A stretch of 64,000 nt of DNA from Latrodectus hesperus (taxonomy: Eukaryota; Arthropoda; Arachnida; Araneae; Theridiidae). Positions 48,079 to 62,335 of the stretch are shown here, piece by piece; positions within the stretch are counted from its first letter, which is position 1; every line of letters starts with the position of its first letter. The DNA lies in the NCBI GenBank assembly GCA_037975125.1, contig JAJQOW010000022.1:536001-600000 (forward strand), written 5' to 3'. The notes beneath the pieces were generated by a model, which worked only from the letters and a program-made list of their open reading frames with translations, had not been told where the DNA came from and made no database searches. Both the position numbers and the translations under genes were made by a program.

Positions 48079-48275
48079 GTTTTATTGTAGGACGTTTTAA
48101 TACCATGTAACAATTCTCCATATCTCAAATCATAACATGATACAATAGGTTTTATTGTATGGCATTTTGATACCACGTATAAATACCTTTCACTTCAAGC
48201 CGTAATATGTTTTATTATTTGACATTTTGATACCACATGAAAAGGCTCCGTAACTCAAACCATAACGAGTTTTAA
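48079..48275. repeat. short tandem repeat, ~60-70 bp units
   Basis: Units starting GTTTTATTGTA, GTTTTATTGTA and GTTTTATTATT at 48079, 48149 and 48209, and a partial one at 48269, share GGCATTTTGATACCAC-like cores and AACTCAAACCATAAC-like ends. The first unit is longer (70 bp). No coding potential. Confidence 0.8.
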
Positions 48276-49591
48276 GATTTTACATAATTATCTTCATCAT
48301 ATTTTTTTAGGAAGAATTTTTTATGAAACCAGATTTACAAATCACTCGAAAGTAAATCAAGAAATGTATAAATAGTACATTTATGTATTATTATTAAAGA
48401 TTTACTGAAGAGTAAATTTATATGATATTTCTATGAATGAAAGGATATTGGAAACTATTCAAAAAGTTTATTACAAGTATACAAGAGATTCAAGGACATC
48501 TGCTTTTTGTATATATATATATACATATATAGGTAATCTGTACAGATACATTATACTATTACTCATTTCCAATTATTATATTTTGTAAGATATGAAAGTT
48601 TTACTACATGAAAGACATATTGAATTAGATTTCGCGATTCCCGATATAATCAAATCAAAGAAGGTTTCATGTTGGCTGCCATTTCCCGCCACGAAGGAAA
48701 AGGATTACAAGAAGAACTTCCTCCCCTCAAATCCAGTAACACCCCATCAAATCAAAGACGAAAATAACATTTTTCTTTCTGCTTTTATCCACTATAAGGT
48801 TATGTCTTCATTTATTTGCTATAAGTCGTGTTGAGCAACAGAAAAGAATATCGATCATATACGTGAGCAAGAATCTCTAAAGGAAAGCCTTTAAAAAATT
48901 GCCCGTTGAGCAGACTTTTTCCCCTCGTCTTTCAGTTCCTTACTGAAATTTAGGGATTTTTTCTCCCTAGTTTTCTAAAGTAAACTTCTCCGTTTTTCCC
49001 GAGCTTGTGTTAAGATTAAAATCAATCTCTTCTTGCAGTTTTCAGGCGGACGGAATAAGAACTGATCCAGACCGTCAGCTGTCCGACAAAGTGATGGATT
49101 GATTTTGGGCGGCGAAAGATTTTTTACACCTTTTCTTGGCACCATCTTCTGTATCTGTCTATATAAAGTTTGCATGTGTATAGCAGGAAAAATAACTAAA
49201 TAAAAACGAGGTTGCTTCGGATTTGTGTTTTACTTTCATGGGGTATACCACTTTTTCCTGTCAATTTGCTATCGGTGATGCAAATTTTAAATGGATAGCC
49301 TTTTAAAATATGTAATTTTTGTAGAGAGTTCTTAAAGTTAGTTTGGAATTTATAAAGTTATCCTAACTATAGTTAGGATAACTTTTCTGGAAGTTTTGGC
49401 GTATTAAAATATGTATGTGTTATGCGTCCCAAATATGTTTAGAAAAATGATAAATACCATGATGTTTTTAGATGATATAATATACAAAAACTATTCATGA
49501 TTTAATAAAAAAAACTATTTATATTTTAAAATATTTATGAAATATTTAAACATGGGTTTATAAAACATTCATTCATATTTTAATATTTAAT
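48276..49591. other. spacer with palindrome and small (TA)n
   Basis: A short (TA)n lies at 48511-48530. The part at 48600-49190 is less AT-rich, with frames of 66-80 codons on both strands that match nothing I know. A perfect 32-bp palindrome lies at 49354-49385. Confidence 0.45.
49354..49385. repeat. perfect 32-bp palindrome
   Basis: The sequence at 49354-49385 equals its own reverse complement over 32 bases, centred on AACTATAGTT. There is no spacer between the arms. This could extrude as a cruciform or be the fused ends of a tiny inverted element. Confidence 0.93.
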
Positions 49592-49600
49592 ATTCACATA

Positions 49601-49992
49601 GGGCCGTGGTAGCCTAGTGCTTAGGGTATCGGCCTTCCATCCGGAAGGGTGAAGTTCGATTCCCAATGCCGCCAAAGACCCACCGAGTACATGCGATATA
49701 CGTGCTCGTTAAATCTGTGGAATCGAAAGTCCTGTGGTCGGTCGTTGAACAGTTACCATGGGTGCAATGGTCTGGAGAAATTTACTCCCCCTTCAGATCA
49801 ATGCCAAAATTGAAGGAGTTTATCTACTGGTGCTGCAATTTATCGGTGGATTTGAAGAGTAAAAGTCGCACTTTCACTTTTGTGATGCTTTGATTAAAAT
49901 GAAAGACGCTCCCAATTGACTTAAATTCGCATAGCCAAGACATAGCGAGCTTGGCTTGTCCAAGTGTCATTAGTAGCTACAACAACAACAAG
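49601..49992 (+). mobile_element. SINE-C, full length, 8-bp TSD
   Basis: The best SINE-C copy. The head GGGCCGTGGTAGCCTAGTGC has an A-box-like TAGCCTAGTGC and the B-box-like AGTTCGATTCC. The middle module has CTGTGGAATCGAAAGTCCTG and CCTCCAGATCAATGCC-type sequence; the beta tail ends TAGCTACAACAACAACAAG. The duplication ATTCACAT lies at 49592-49599 and 49993-50000. Confidence 0.93.
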
Positions 49993-50153
49993 ATTCACAT
50001 GTAAAATATCATTTTTTTGAAATTTGCAAACACGTTTCTTTTGTACAAATCTAATTATATTTAGATGTTTGCGTAATACGTTTGTAATATAGCCTATTGG
50101 ATGTACACAATATTTTTCAATTTCCAGTTTCTAAGTACATCATATACAAAAGA

Positions 50154-50880
50154 AGGCCGTGGAAGCCTAATGGTTAGGGTATCGGCCTTCCATCCGGAAG
50201 GCCTAGGTTCGATTCCCAATGACGCTAAAGATCCACCTAGTACATGCAATATACATGCTCGTTAAAGCTGTGAAATCGAAAGTCCTGTGGTCGGTCGTTG
50301 AGCAGTTACCATGGGTGTAATGGTCTGGAGAAAATTTACTTTACCTCCAGATCAAAGTCAAAATTAAGGGAGTGCCATCTAGAACTCCAGGGGCTCAGTA
50401 GCTTCATGCCGCTTCCCGTAAGTTCAAAAAAGTGAAGCATCATTTGTCGCACGCAATGGTTGGTAGAGTGACCACGCCGTACTCTCTTTTACTGGGTTGT
50501 TGGAGCAATATGGGTTGGAGACATGTCCACGTTAATATGTGACGTCTAAAGTCCTTTCACTGGTGTGGATGTGGAGAGGAGGGTACCAGCTCCGATGTGA
50601 TCTCGTCACCTGACCAAGGGTCAAAATGACGAGGCACTTGGTGTTGGGCAAGTATTGCAAACCCGATAACCTAATGGTACAGTCCAGGGCTCGCCTGCAC
50701 TGCTATGTGTGTATGTATCGTGAGGCCATCTATCAGAGGAATCTTAGAGTAAAGACAAACTTTCACCTTCGTGGTGATCTGCTTAAATGAAAGACGCGCA
50801 CCTTTCTGAACTAATTTTGCATAGCCGGTGATTAGCTATCTTGGCTTGTCCAAGTGTCATAAGTAACAACAAAAACAACA
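50154..50880 (+). mobile_element. SINE-C interrupted by nested 5S-like SINE
   Basis: The head (GGCCGTGGAAGCCTAATGG) and middle module run to GTGCCATCTA at 50381. After the insertion at 50382-50724, the outer element resumes with GCCATCTATCAGAGGA and runs to the beta tail, ending AAGTAACAACAAAAACAAC. Removing the insert restores an ordinary SINE-C. Confidence 0.9.
50382..50724 (+). mobile_element. 5S-like-headed SINE, alternative tail, nested
   Basis: Contains the same 5S-like head as 29906 (AAAGTGAAGCATCATTTG, GGTTGGTAGAGTGACCAC). After the shared module it does not go into the beta tail: it continues GGTGTTGGGCAAGTATTGCA to a TGTGTGTATGTATCGTGAG end. An 8-bp duplication GCCATCTA (50374-50381, 50725-50732) flanks it. 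So the same head occurs with two different 3' ends. Confidence 0.75.
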
Positions 50881-51493
50881 ATAAAAAATGAAATGTACCC
50901 CTAGACATAATATGTAATAACAAAAGGGAAATAAATATTGATATATAAGCAGTCTTTCATGTCAATAATACGGAGTCAAAGATTCATCCCAGGATGTAAT
51001 TCATCGTCTACGCTGGTCTCTATTAGTCATTCAGTTTCAAGAAAACGGGTAAATTGGGGATGACAAGATACCAATGAGAATTAATGTATCTTGACTTATC
51101 GCGTCCAGTGATTTAGCGCGATGACATTACTGTGGTAGGATGAACCAGGGAGGAACATCATCCTCATCAACCTCCAATCTGTACCTTTAAGAATTTTTGC
51201 AGGTTTAGATGGCAGATGAAGATTGAAGTTCATATAACAATGCTGTTAGCAGCAAAAAATAATTATCATTTTTATTTACAGTTGGCACCAAGATTGTATT
51301 TTACCTAATTGGTATAGTTGCCAATCATACCACAATTCACAAAGATTCACACGAGTATAACGTTACCATTGAGTTGTTTGTGCATGTTCAAAATTGATAT
51401 AGGTTAAATGATGTGGCAGTGGCACCAAAGGAAACAAATTGATAATCCCAAAATCTTCATATCCGACAATATTACACTTTTAATAATAGTCAA
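50881..51493. other. spacer, no gene seen
   Basis: Less AT-rich than average but without open frames or recognisable repeat. Confidence 0.5.
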
Positions 51494-51812
51494 GCCGACC
51501 AACTTGTCTAGTGGTCAGCGTGCCTGACTACGGAGAAGGGGATCCTGGGTTCGAATCCCGGTTAGGGCATTTATGTACTTTCTCTCTCTATGTATCCTGT
51601 CTTGGTCCTTTCCTTGTACGAATGAGGTGTGAATGGTTGCCTACCCAATAAATGAGTCCCTATGGTATGTGTGTAGAGCAAAGTCGTACATTCACCTTCA
51701 TAGTGCTCTGATTAAAACGAAAGACGCTCCCAATTGACTTAAAATTCGCATAGCCAAGCCATAGCGACCTTAGCTTGTCCAAGTGTCATCAGTAAAACAA
51801 CAACAACACAAC
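51494..51812 (+). mobile_element. SINE-B, full length
   Basis: Head GCCGACCAACTTGTCTAGTG with A box TTGTCTAGTGG and perfect B box GGTTCGAATCC. The body is shared with SINE-A, and the beta tail starts at GTGTAGAGCAAAGTCGTACA and ends in (AAC)n at 51790-51812. No clear duplication was found. Confidence 0.9.
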
Positions 51813-52378
51813 AGATTATATGAGTATATATAATAATTATCTGAGTCTATGTGAGAGTTTGAAAGTTCAAACCTATATGAAAGACCAATTGGGCATGGAA
51901 GTCTTATTTTACATCATCCACCATATGAGAATGCATGCAAATAAGGAGGGTGTGGAAAAATTTATCCGGGGGGATTCCGTTCGTTGGACACTTGCGACCC
52001 TCTTCTTCTTGTGAAAAAAACAGCTGAGAAAAGATTAACAAGCCGAGGATGATGAACAAGAGTTTTTAGCTGCTCGATAAGCTAATATGTGATGTTAAAT
52101 ATCTATCGTTATGTATGTCAAATCTTTATTCAAGTATTTTGCACAGTTTTCAAGTTTACTCACTTTATTTCAATTTATGTAATTGTAATAACATTTCTCC
52201 TAGCCGAAATATCAGATGAAAGTATAACTACTGTGGTTTTCTATTCTTCACAGCGTATACTCGATTCTATTTTTGGCTGAGTTGCTTGTTTTGGTTCAGC
52301 TCCCAATTTGATTGTAAAGTTCTGGTTGAATTGATCTTCATATGTAAAAATGTAACCATAAAGGGATGAGCTAATAAT
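51813..52378. other. spacer, no gene seen
   Basis: Frames at 51820-52014 and 52089-52280 have no recognisable domain. Confidence 0.5.
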
Positions 52379-52380
52379 TA

Positions 52381-52471
<91 letters not shown>
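52379..52471. repeat. (TA)n microsatellite
   Basis: About 93 bp of TA dinucleotides with one interrupting CA. Confidence 0.97.
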
Positions 52472-52473
<2 letters not shown>

Positions 52474-52672
52474 CTCTAAATATTTTTTGTACAAAAATTT
52501 AAGCTTACACCAAAATTAGCTCAGAAAATATAATTTAATTAAGTATTTTTTAAATGCTTCATACACATCAATGTTAAAAAATACATCACATTTTATATGT
52601 TTAGAAGTTCGTTGGATACATTAATTGATTTTAATTATTAATATTTTATATTTATTCCTTAATGAAAACATT

Positions 52673-52987
52673 GACGACCAACTTGTCTAGTGGTCAGCGT
52701 GCCTGACTACCGATAAGAAGGTCCTTTGTTCGAATCCCGGTTCGGACATGGATGTACTTTCTCTCTCTATCTTTTCTGTGTTTGTCCTTTCCTTGTATGA
52801 AAGAGGAGTGAATGGTTGCCTACCCTATAAACGGGTCCCTATGGCATGTGTGTACTGAGGAAGTCGGACTCCACACCAAAATAGGGTACAGTTGGAAAAG
52901 TTTATATTATAAACCTGGCTGGCACACACATGGCTGGCACACGACACCATATTGCCAGCCTGGCTGGCACACGACAACAACAACAAC
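52673..52987 (+). mobile_element. SINE-A with internal duplication
   Basis: The head GACGACCAACTTGTCTAGTG and body are standard. The alpha tail contains an insertion with repeats of TGGCTGGCACACAC near 52917-52975, giving three copies of a GCACACxAxA motif before the usual end GGCACACGACAACAACAAC. Flanks AATGAAAACATT (52661-52672) and AATGAAACATT (52988-52998) form an approximate target-site duplication. Confidence 0.88.
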
Positions 52988-52998
52988 AATGAAACATT

Positions 52999-53879
52999 TC
53001 AGTGTCATGAATTAGTGTTGAAAAATAAATGTTTTTTGAATTTCGTTTTTACTACAGAATATTTGTGAAGAGCAATCAAAAAAATAAATATCATACTTGC
53101 TGCTTATTTTCTTAAGTAATAAAAGATACTTGAAATAGAAGAGACGTTTTTATTGCCAGTGGTTTTATAAGATTTATTTGTAACCGCATCAGAGCGCATT
53201 TTGGACAAAGCATCATTTCTTGTTGAAGTATAGCTTCACTTAAATAGATTCGTGAGAACACAAAATTCACACGTTCGGTCAATGATAAACCCCTCTTCAC
53301 CCTGTGGGGGAAAAAACATCCTTGTGTCAGCAACATGAAAACACTCAGGATTTTGTTAAAATATTCAAATATTTTACATCGACATCTTCTTGAAAATTTA
53401 AAATAATTCCAAAATAAAACAGAGCAAGAAAACCTATTTATTCAATGAATTTTAGAAGTATATTTCTGAACTCCTGAAAAAAAAATTTTTTCTTCATAAA
53501 TTGCATAGAAGAATAAGGCTATATAATTTGCATCACATTGAGATTGATATAACTTCTATATTGATAATTACTTATTTTCTTTTCCGAGTAAATTATTTCG
53601 TCATATAGGTTTAGCATGAAATTTGCTTCTGATTTTTATATCGTTCCAAAAATGCATATGAAATAAAGCAAGCTTATTTAAATATGGCAGTATAAAGCTT
53701 CTAAACATCTGTTTCGTAACAGATAACTCAAGGAATGATATTTTTTATAATGGTTAAAATAAAATACCACTTAAAATAACCAAATACTAGTAATAATAGC
53801 AAAAAAAAATTCTTTATGAAAAAGATCATTTAAAGAAATTTTTATTCTTTTGATAATTGTTACACACTTAATTTTTTTT
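52999..53879. other. AT-rich spacer, no gene seen
   Basis: No supported feature. Confidence 0.55.
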
Positions 53880-54179
53880 CCAACGGCGGGCACTTGAGTG
53901 TTGAACCCTATGCCCAGCAAGGCCAGAAACTGCTACTCATTTGTCGTTACCCAGCGGGCACCTGTGAACTAAGTCACGGAGGCGAGTAGCGTTACCCGCG
54001 TCATACCACCACAAACCCGTTTATAGGGTGGGTCATATTCATACTTCATCACGGAAGAAAGGATAGAGAAACACAGAGAGAACATAGAAAGGAAGTAACA
54101 TCCATGCCCGAACCGGGATTCGAACCCAGGACCCACAGCTCAGGAGTCAAGAGCGCTAACCACTCAGCCATCGGTCGGC
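53880..54179 (-). mobile_element. SINE-D, second copy
   Basis: Matches 16460-16761 over its length: CGGCGGGCACTTGAGTG, GGCCAGAAACTGCTACTC, ACCCGTTTATAGGG and B box GGTTCGAATCC on the minus strand, with perfect A box TGGCTGAGTGG. A clear duplication was not found; the flanks are similar but low-complexity (CACTTAATTT, CACTTTAAATT). Confidence 0.9.
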
Positions 54180-56188
54180 ACTTTAAATTAAATGATAAAA
54201 GATTTTTCGAATGATTTTTTCTGCAAAAAATGAAATATTTTTCCCCCCGAAAATTTTTTAAGAACTGAAAAAAGTGATAATTTGAGAATACACTCTTGAG
54301 CATTCAAAAAGTAAGAATTTTATTATATTAATGCAATTTTATTGATTTATAATAAAACAAAATTCCTCCCCAAATTTAATAGTGATAAATTATTTTTGTA
54401 AGTTAAAAGATCGCAAACACTTTCAGAACTACCTTTGAAAATCATAATCTTTTGTCAACTTCTTTCACATATTTAGTTTTCTTTTTTTTAACTTTAACTC
54501 ACTTTCATAGGAAGTAGAGTTCGACAAATTGCTAAGTTTATTTTTTAACTTGAAAATGCCATTGTTTATATAGAAGAATATTTTTCACTTTATGACAAAA
54601 TTGAAACAAATTATCAAAAATTGTTCCAAGCAAATTGTTAAAAAAAAAATACTTAATGGACTTCCGCCAAATTTCCCTCTTCTTATTTACTTCCGTTCAT
54701 TCCTCAACACTACCAAGACATGTAATATCTCAATTTTTCTTTTATAAAACACTTTTCCAACAATAAAATAATGCTAAAAAATGAGGTGCTCCTGTCATAG
54801 AATATTAAAGTATTTCCACTACCAGCCTTTCCAACATCCGACTTATCCTAAATCTATTTTCGTCGCCTCTGGTTTTCTTTAATAACTACTATGCCATGCT
54901 TAAAGTGTAATGAATTATTCATGAAAGGTTCGATTAAGGCAAATCATAAATAATTGCCGCATTTAATACTTTTTTCTTTTATCTTTTGAAAGAATTGGCG
55001 ATGAAATTTGGCCTCTTGGCGTACGATCTGAAAGTGCATTAACAGCAATGGTAATTTCATTAGCTGCCTTTTTTCTTAACTTATCAGTTATGTTCCCCTG
55101 GTTGCTGTCCTAGATTTAATCAGTTGTTTCTGATGATGTACTAGCACATGATAGCGCCGGTGGAACATAAAAGGTTACCTCCGTTGTTTGTCTTAGTCAA
55201 TATTTTCGTATAAGGAGATTACAGAGTTATGCTGTTTATGAAGGATGAAGGACGATGCTCTTAATAACCATTTCCTTAAAAGCCATTCAACTATTCATTA
55301 CTCGAATCAATTAAGGAACTTTAACACCCTGAAAAATATCTGATTTTGGTTGGAAATTTATTACTTTGGCAAGGTGATGTTTTGTCAGCGCGGAGAAGTT
55401 TAACGTCATTATAATTATTTTAGATGCAGTGGAGTCATCAATTGCTATTAATTAGGGAAGTTTTTGGCACACTTTCTATAATCTTTTCTGATTATACAGC
55501 CTTCATATTAATTTATGGTTTTCCCATTAGATATTTTTGGTGCTGAATAAAATTAGAAGCAAACAAGTAAAAAAGTGTTAATGACATCACTAAGAAAATG
55601 TATCTAGGAAAGGCTGATGACAACATGATCACAAAAAAACTCGATACATTTCAGTATTTTTAATTTTAATAAATTTGCATTTTAAAACTGTCTTTCTTTC
55701 TTTTTTGATTAGAGAGGAACATGTAGGGTTGTCGGAATGAAGATGAAAGTAAATATGCACTTAATTTTGTAATCTGGGTTATGTGCAACTAGTTATATAT
55801 GAAGTATTTGTAGATCATTTTGGTTTAAAAATAGATATAAACCTAATTTTATAATTAGGCTTATGTGCAATTGATTATATATAAGTAGTATTTACAGATT
55901 ATTTGGTTATAGACTAATTTTAAAGGCAATGAAATATTTTTAGGGATTATATAAATGGTAGAATAAGCAAACTCATTATTTTCTTTACAATTTGTGTAAA
56001 TAAATTCTTTACAACAACTATTAAGATAATAGAACTATTATAATAAGGATTTTATATTATTATTTGTAATAATATTAATATTAAGTTAAATACGAATGTT
56101 ATTCAATTTATTTTGTTAAACTAAATTAATATTAAATATTTTATAACAAAAACATTCAGCAAAACGAATTTATTTCAATATAAATTTG
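54180..56188. other. AT-rich spacer, no gene seen
   Basis: A less AT-rich part at 54830-55470 has no open frame or recognised repeat. Confidence 0.5.
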
Positions 56189-56426
56189 GGTACAGGATGC
56201 CAAATTCTAAGTTTTGCAAATTACTTGGCTGATTTTCTTATGTATCACGCTATCTGGTTTTTAATACAATTTAGATATAGAGATATTTAAGAATTATGAA
56301 GAAAATTACATTTTGCAGCCCTAGTGATTACGTCATCATGCACGTCACAATATGTCCTCTTGATAACATTTCTTCATCGCCAAAAAATTCAGAATTTGAC
56401 ATACTGGATTATATGGCATCTGTGTC
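56189..56426 (+). mobile_element. MITE family H copy 3
   Basis: The left end GGTACAGGATGCCAAATTC lacks the usual CGTATAATCC stretch. The right end, reverse-complemented, starts GACACAGATGCCATATAATC. The flanking 8 bases match at 7 of 8 (TAAATTTG 56181-56188, TAAATTTA 56427-56434). The interior shares TGGCAACCTGGTTTTTATTA-type sequence with the copies at 14154 and 20683. Confidence 0.8.
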
Positions 56427-56434
56427 TAAATTTA

Positions 56435-59223
<2,789 letters not shown>

Positions 59224-59496
59224 ACTAAACTCCATTGCACGACAGCCCATGTGGGCCAAGGCCTACAGTGCCCATAACTGTTGTCATGACCGAGGGCCCT
59301 GGGGTGCGAAGCATATGTCCCAGTTAGGTGGTCAGCCTAACGTAAGACCCCCAGTGTTTAGTTCCCAAGCATGCTTGGTACTAAGTTAATCGACCCACTG
59401 AATGGATGAAAGTGGGTCAACCTTGCCCAGCCCGAGGATCGAACCTCGGACCTGTGTCATGGGAGCGTGAAACACAGCCACTAAGCCACCGGGCAT
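59224..59496 (-). mobile_element. SINE-E, tRNA-headed
   Basis: On the minus strand the head GCCCGGTGGCTTAGTGGC carries a perfect A box TGGCTTAGTGG and the B-box GGTTCGATCCTCGGGC. The body is distinct, and the 3' tail is an AGTTTAGTTT-type run. No second copy in the window. Its TSD could not be defined. Confidence 0.82.
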
Positions 59497-59879
59497 CTTA
59501 TGAAACAGGAAACAAATCTCAATTTCTTCTATCATTTGAAATGTTCATCAGACTCGATAAATAATGCTAAGCAAATGCTATTTTTGCTGTCAAAGTAATC
59601 TTATTTTGAAGTCCTTGCAAATTTACAGATCTAGTTTCATGTACAAAATAATGCAAACGACATCTCTCCTATAGTCAGCGAAAATATATCTTCATAAGGT
59701 ACAAGGGCATGGTTGCATACTAGAAGATTTTTTCTCATTTGCTTAAAAGATGCTACCTTATACTTTACATCTTTTACATTACGGAAATTCAAATTTTGAA
59801 TATATTGCATCAGTTTTAAAGGACTTAACCTGAAATAGTGTCATAAAATAATTAGAAACTAAGTACTTTGTATGTATGT

Positions 59880-59955
<76 letters not shown>

Positions 59956-60943
59956 AATATAAATGAGTTTTATGATTCTCTCTTTAATGTAGTTTCTATA
60001 TTTTCAATGTAGCCCAATGTAATATTGCTCAATTTTTCATAAATAAAGTTGATATTTAAAAAAAATTGCACTAATATATGAAAATATTACCAAAATAAAC
60101 ACTTATAAGCTAAAATTGCAATCAAACCCAAGAGCTTAAACCTGAAATCAATTAGTTTAGATTGCTTTTTAATCTCTGCAGATACCCAGCAATAGAAAGT
60201 AACTCTATTTTCATGAAAATTCGATTGGCCTCCAAAAAATGCTTCTCCGTCAAGCTCGACAAGAAAGAAGCTCTTTTTTTCTTTCCTTTCTTGATTAATG
60301 GTACATTCCCATTTCCCGAAATAAAAAAAACAAAACAGAAATTCCACCTTCTAACTTTCTGCATCGGAAATAAATTAATTCCGAGGGAATCATGGCTTAT
60401 TTTTGATTTTGAGAACTCCGATAAAGACAGGAGCTTAGAAATAGATTAATGGTAGCCTATATACATAAATAATATAAAAACTTGACTTCAATCAGTCGCT
60501 TAACAATCAGGGATCACTTTCAGTTTAATGCTTATATAAATGATATAATGCAAGATCTTTTTTATGATGTTTATCTAATGTATTGGACCACCATACAGTG
60601 CATTAATTACTGATTTAGTTATTTTTGGTCAGAATGAATGACATTTCATTTTGTGTAGTTTTGTACGGTTTGAAGTCTTAGATAATATTGGACAGTTACA
60701 GTAAAAAAGTTAATAAAATCCAAAGGAAAACTGTTAGAAAAACCTTTCATCAGAATTAAATTCTTAAGAAATTCTAGGTTATTCATATTTTAAGTCATTT
60801 ATTATTTAAGTATTTAGACTTTTTTCGAAATATCATGGACCATTTTAAACAATGAGTGAGCCAAAAATATGACATTAGTAACTTCAAAAATCTACTAAAA
60901 AATGAAGGAATAATGAACACAACGTGGTTTGCTTGAAAGGGTT
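59497..60943. other. spacer with (TA)n
   Basis: (TA)n at 59889-59950. Overlapping frames of 70-95 codons on both strands at 60087-60449 match nothing I know. Confidence 0.45.
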
Positions 60944-61131
60944 GGGTTCTAGTAGAGCCCACACCCTTGGCGTCAATGATTATGTTTGGCAATTGTGGCT
61001 TGCGACTATCTTGGTAACCCCAATTTGATACACCAGATATAGTAAACCTAAATATTTCTGGAATTTCATTCTTGGCTTGGCATTTTTTTTCAGTTTGTAG
61101 CCAAGGGTGTGGGCTTTCCTAGGATTTTACC
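60944..61131 (+). mobile_element. MITE-like family I element
   Basis: Left end TAGAGCCCACACCCTTGGCG and right end GCCAAGGGTGTGGGCTTTCC form an inverted pair spanning about 188 bp. A solo copy of the end occurs at 61835-61877. No target duplication or coding sequence seen. Confidence 0.6.
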
Positions 61132-61834
61132 CCCGATTGTAAACTTTTTATTAACATTTTAACACATTAAGCTACTGAGTAATTAAAATTTGAAAGATAA
61201 AATATTTGTTTGTAATACGTTTCCGACTTCCTATTTCTTCTGACTGGAAATCCGCTAAGCACTTATCCTCATAATTTTGAACCTTGTAATTCTAGTCACC
61301 TTGTAAATGGGAGTCTTGATTAAGATACGAATTTTGCTGCCATCCTTTTCTACAATCTCGATAAATAATTTTTCGAAAATAAAATATTAAAATACCTGGG
61401 TTTGGTGAAAAATCGGATACCACATTTTGGCAATAAATTCTATGCATTGCTTCCGCCAACATTAAAATATTTCTTTTAATTTTATTTTATTTCTCTTGCG
61501 CATATTATATTTCTTTTACTGCAAACATACAGTTCTTTTTTTCTTATTATTTTTTAAGAAAAAAAATACACTTCGCCAACCATGGACAAAGTTCACATTT
61601 TATTTCATTTATTTTTTATCAGTTTATGCCACAAACAACAAATCTAAATCTCATTTAAATTGTTATTCGTTTCTATAACATAATCCTTGTAATTTTTATA
61701 GTTAAAATAATTGGTGAGCGGAAAAGTTGTTAAAAGCTTAAAATTATATAAAAAGAAGATATTACGGTAAAGAAGTACGGTTAAAGATTTTTTGCTTTTA
61801 AATAAACTCCACTATTTTATAATACCTTTCAAGC
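61132..61834. other. spacer with partial family G end
   Basis: A family G-like end GGGTTTGGTGAAAAATCGG starts near 61399. No gene seen. Confidence 0.4.
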
Positions 61835-61877
61835 GGTAAAATCCTAGGAGAGCCCACACCCTTGGCGACAAACTGAA
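61835..61877 (-). repeat. solo family I end, inverted
   Basis: This 43-bp stretch is the reverse complement of 61089-61131 with 41 of 43 matches, at a distance of about 700 bp. Confidence 0.85.
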
Positions 61878-62068
61878 AAGAATCAAGGGTACCACTTGGA
61901 TTCTTTGGTGATTTTTTTGACGCCAAGATAGGCACCAAGATGTGACTAACAAGATAGCTGCTACACAAAAGTTATACAAAGATAGTATTACCAAGTCTAA
62001 CATAATTAAATTTTATCGTCAAAATGTATCGCCAAATCATAAAAAGTATACGATTCTACACCAAACCC
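61868..62068 (+). mobile_element. MITE-like family G copy 3
   Basis: Ends AAGAATCAAGGGTACCACTT and (reverse-complemented right) GGGTTTGGTGTAGAATCG. The interior ACGCCAAGATAGGCACCAAG and AGCTGCTACACAAAAGTT matches 21822 and 35487. Its start overlaps the solo family I end, so the border is uncertain. Confidence 0.6.
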
Positions 62069-62335
62069 AATAATTTTTATCAAAAAATATTTTTTTGTTT
62101 CAAAATTAAAACTAAATTATGGAAGAGAGTAATTTAAAAACAGGAAAAAAATTATTTTTAAAACATTTGTTTATATTATGCATAGTTTGAATCATACATT
62201 TTATTCACTTTGACTATTTCTTTTAATTCTCTGGTTACTGATTTCCTTCTTTTCTAATATGATTATAAAATTTAAGAAAAAAAACCGAGTGTTCTAATTC
62301 CTTAACAGACATCGGAAAATTTTAACTGTCATTAC
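62069..62335. other. AT-rich spacer
   Basis: No supported feature. Confidence 0.5.

Noticed and set aside
60087..60449. Opposing frames of 86 and 95 codons
   Set aside because: Mutually antisense, low-complexity and without a domain.
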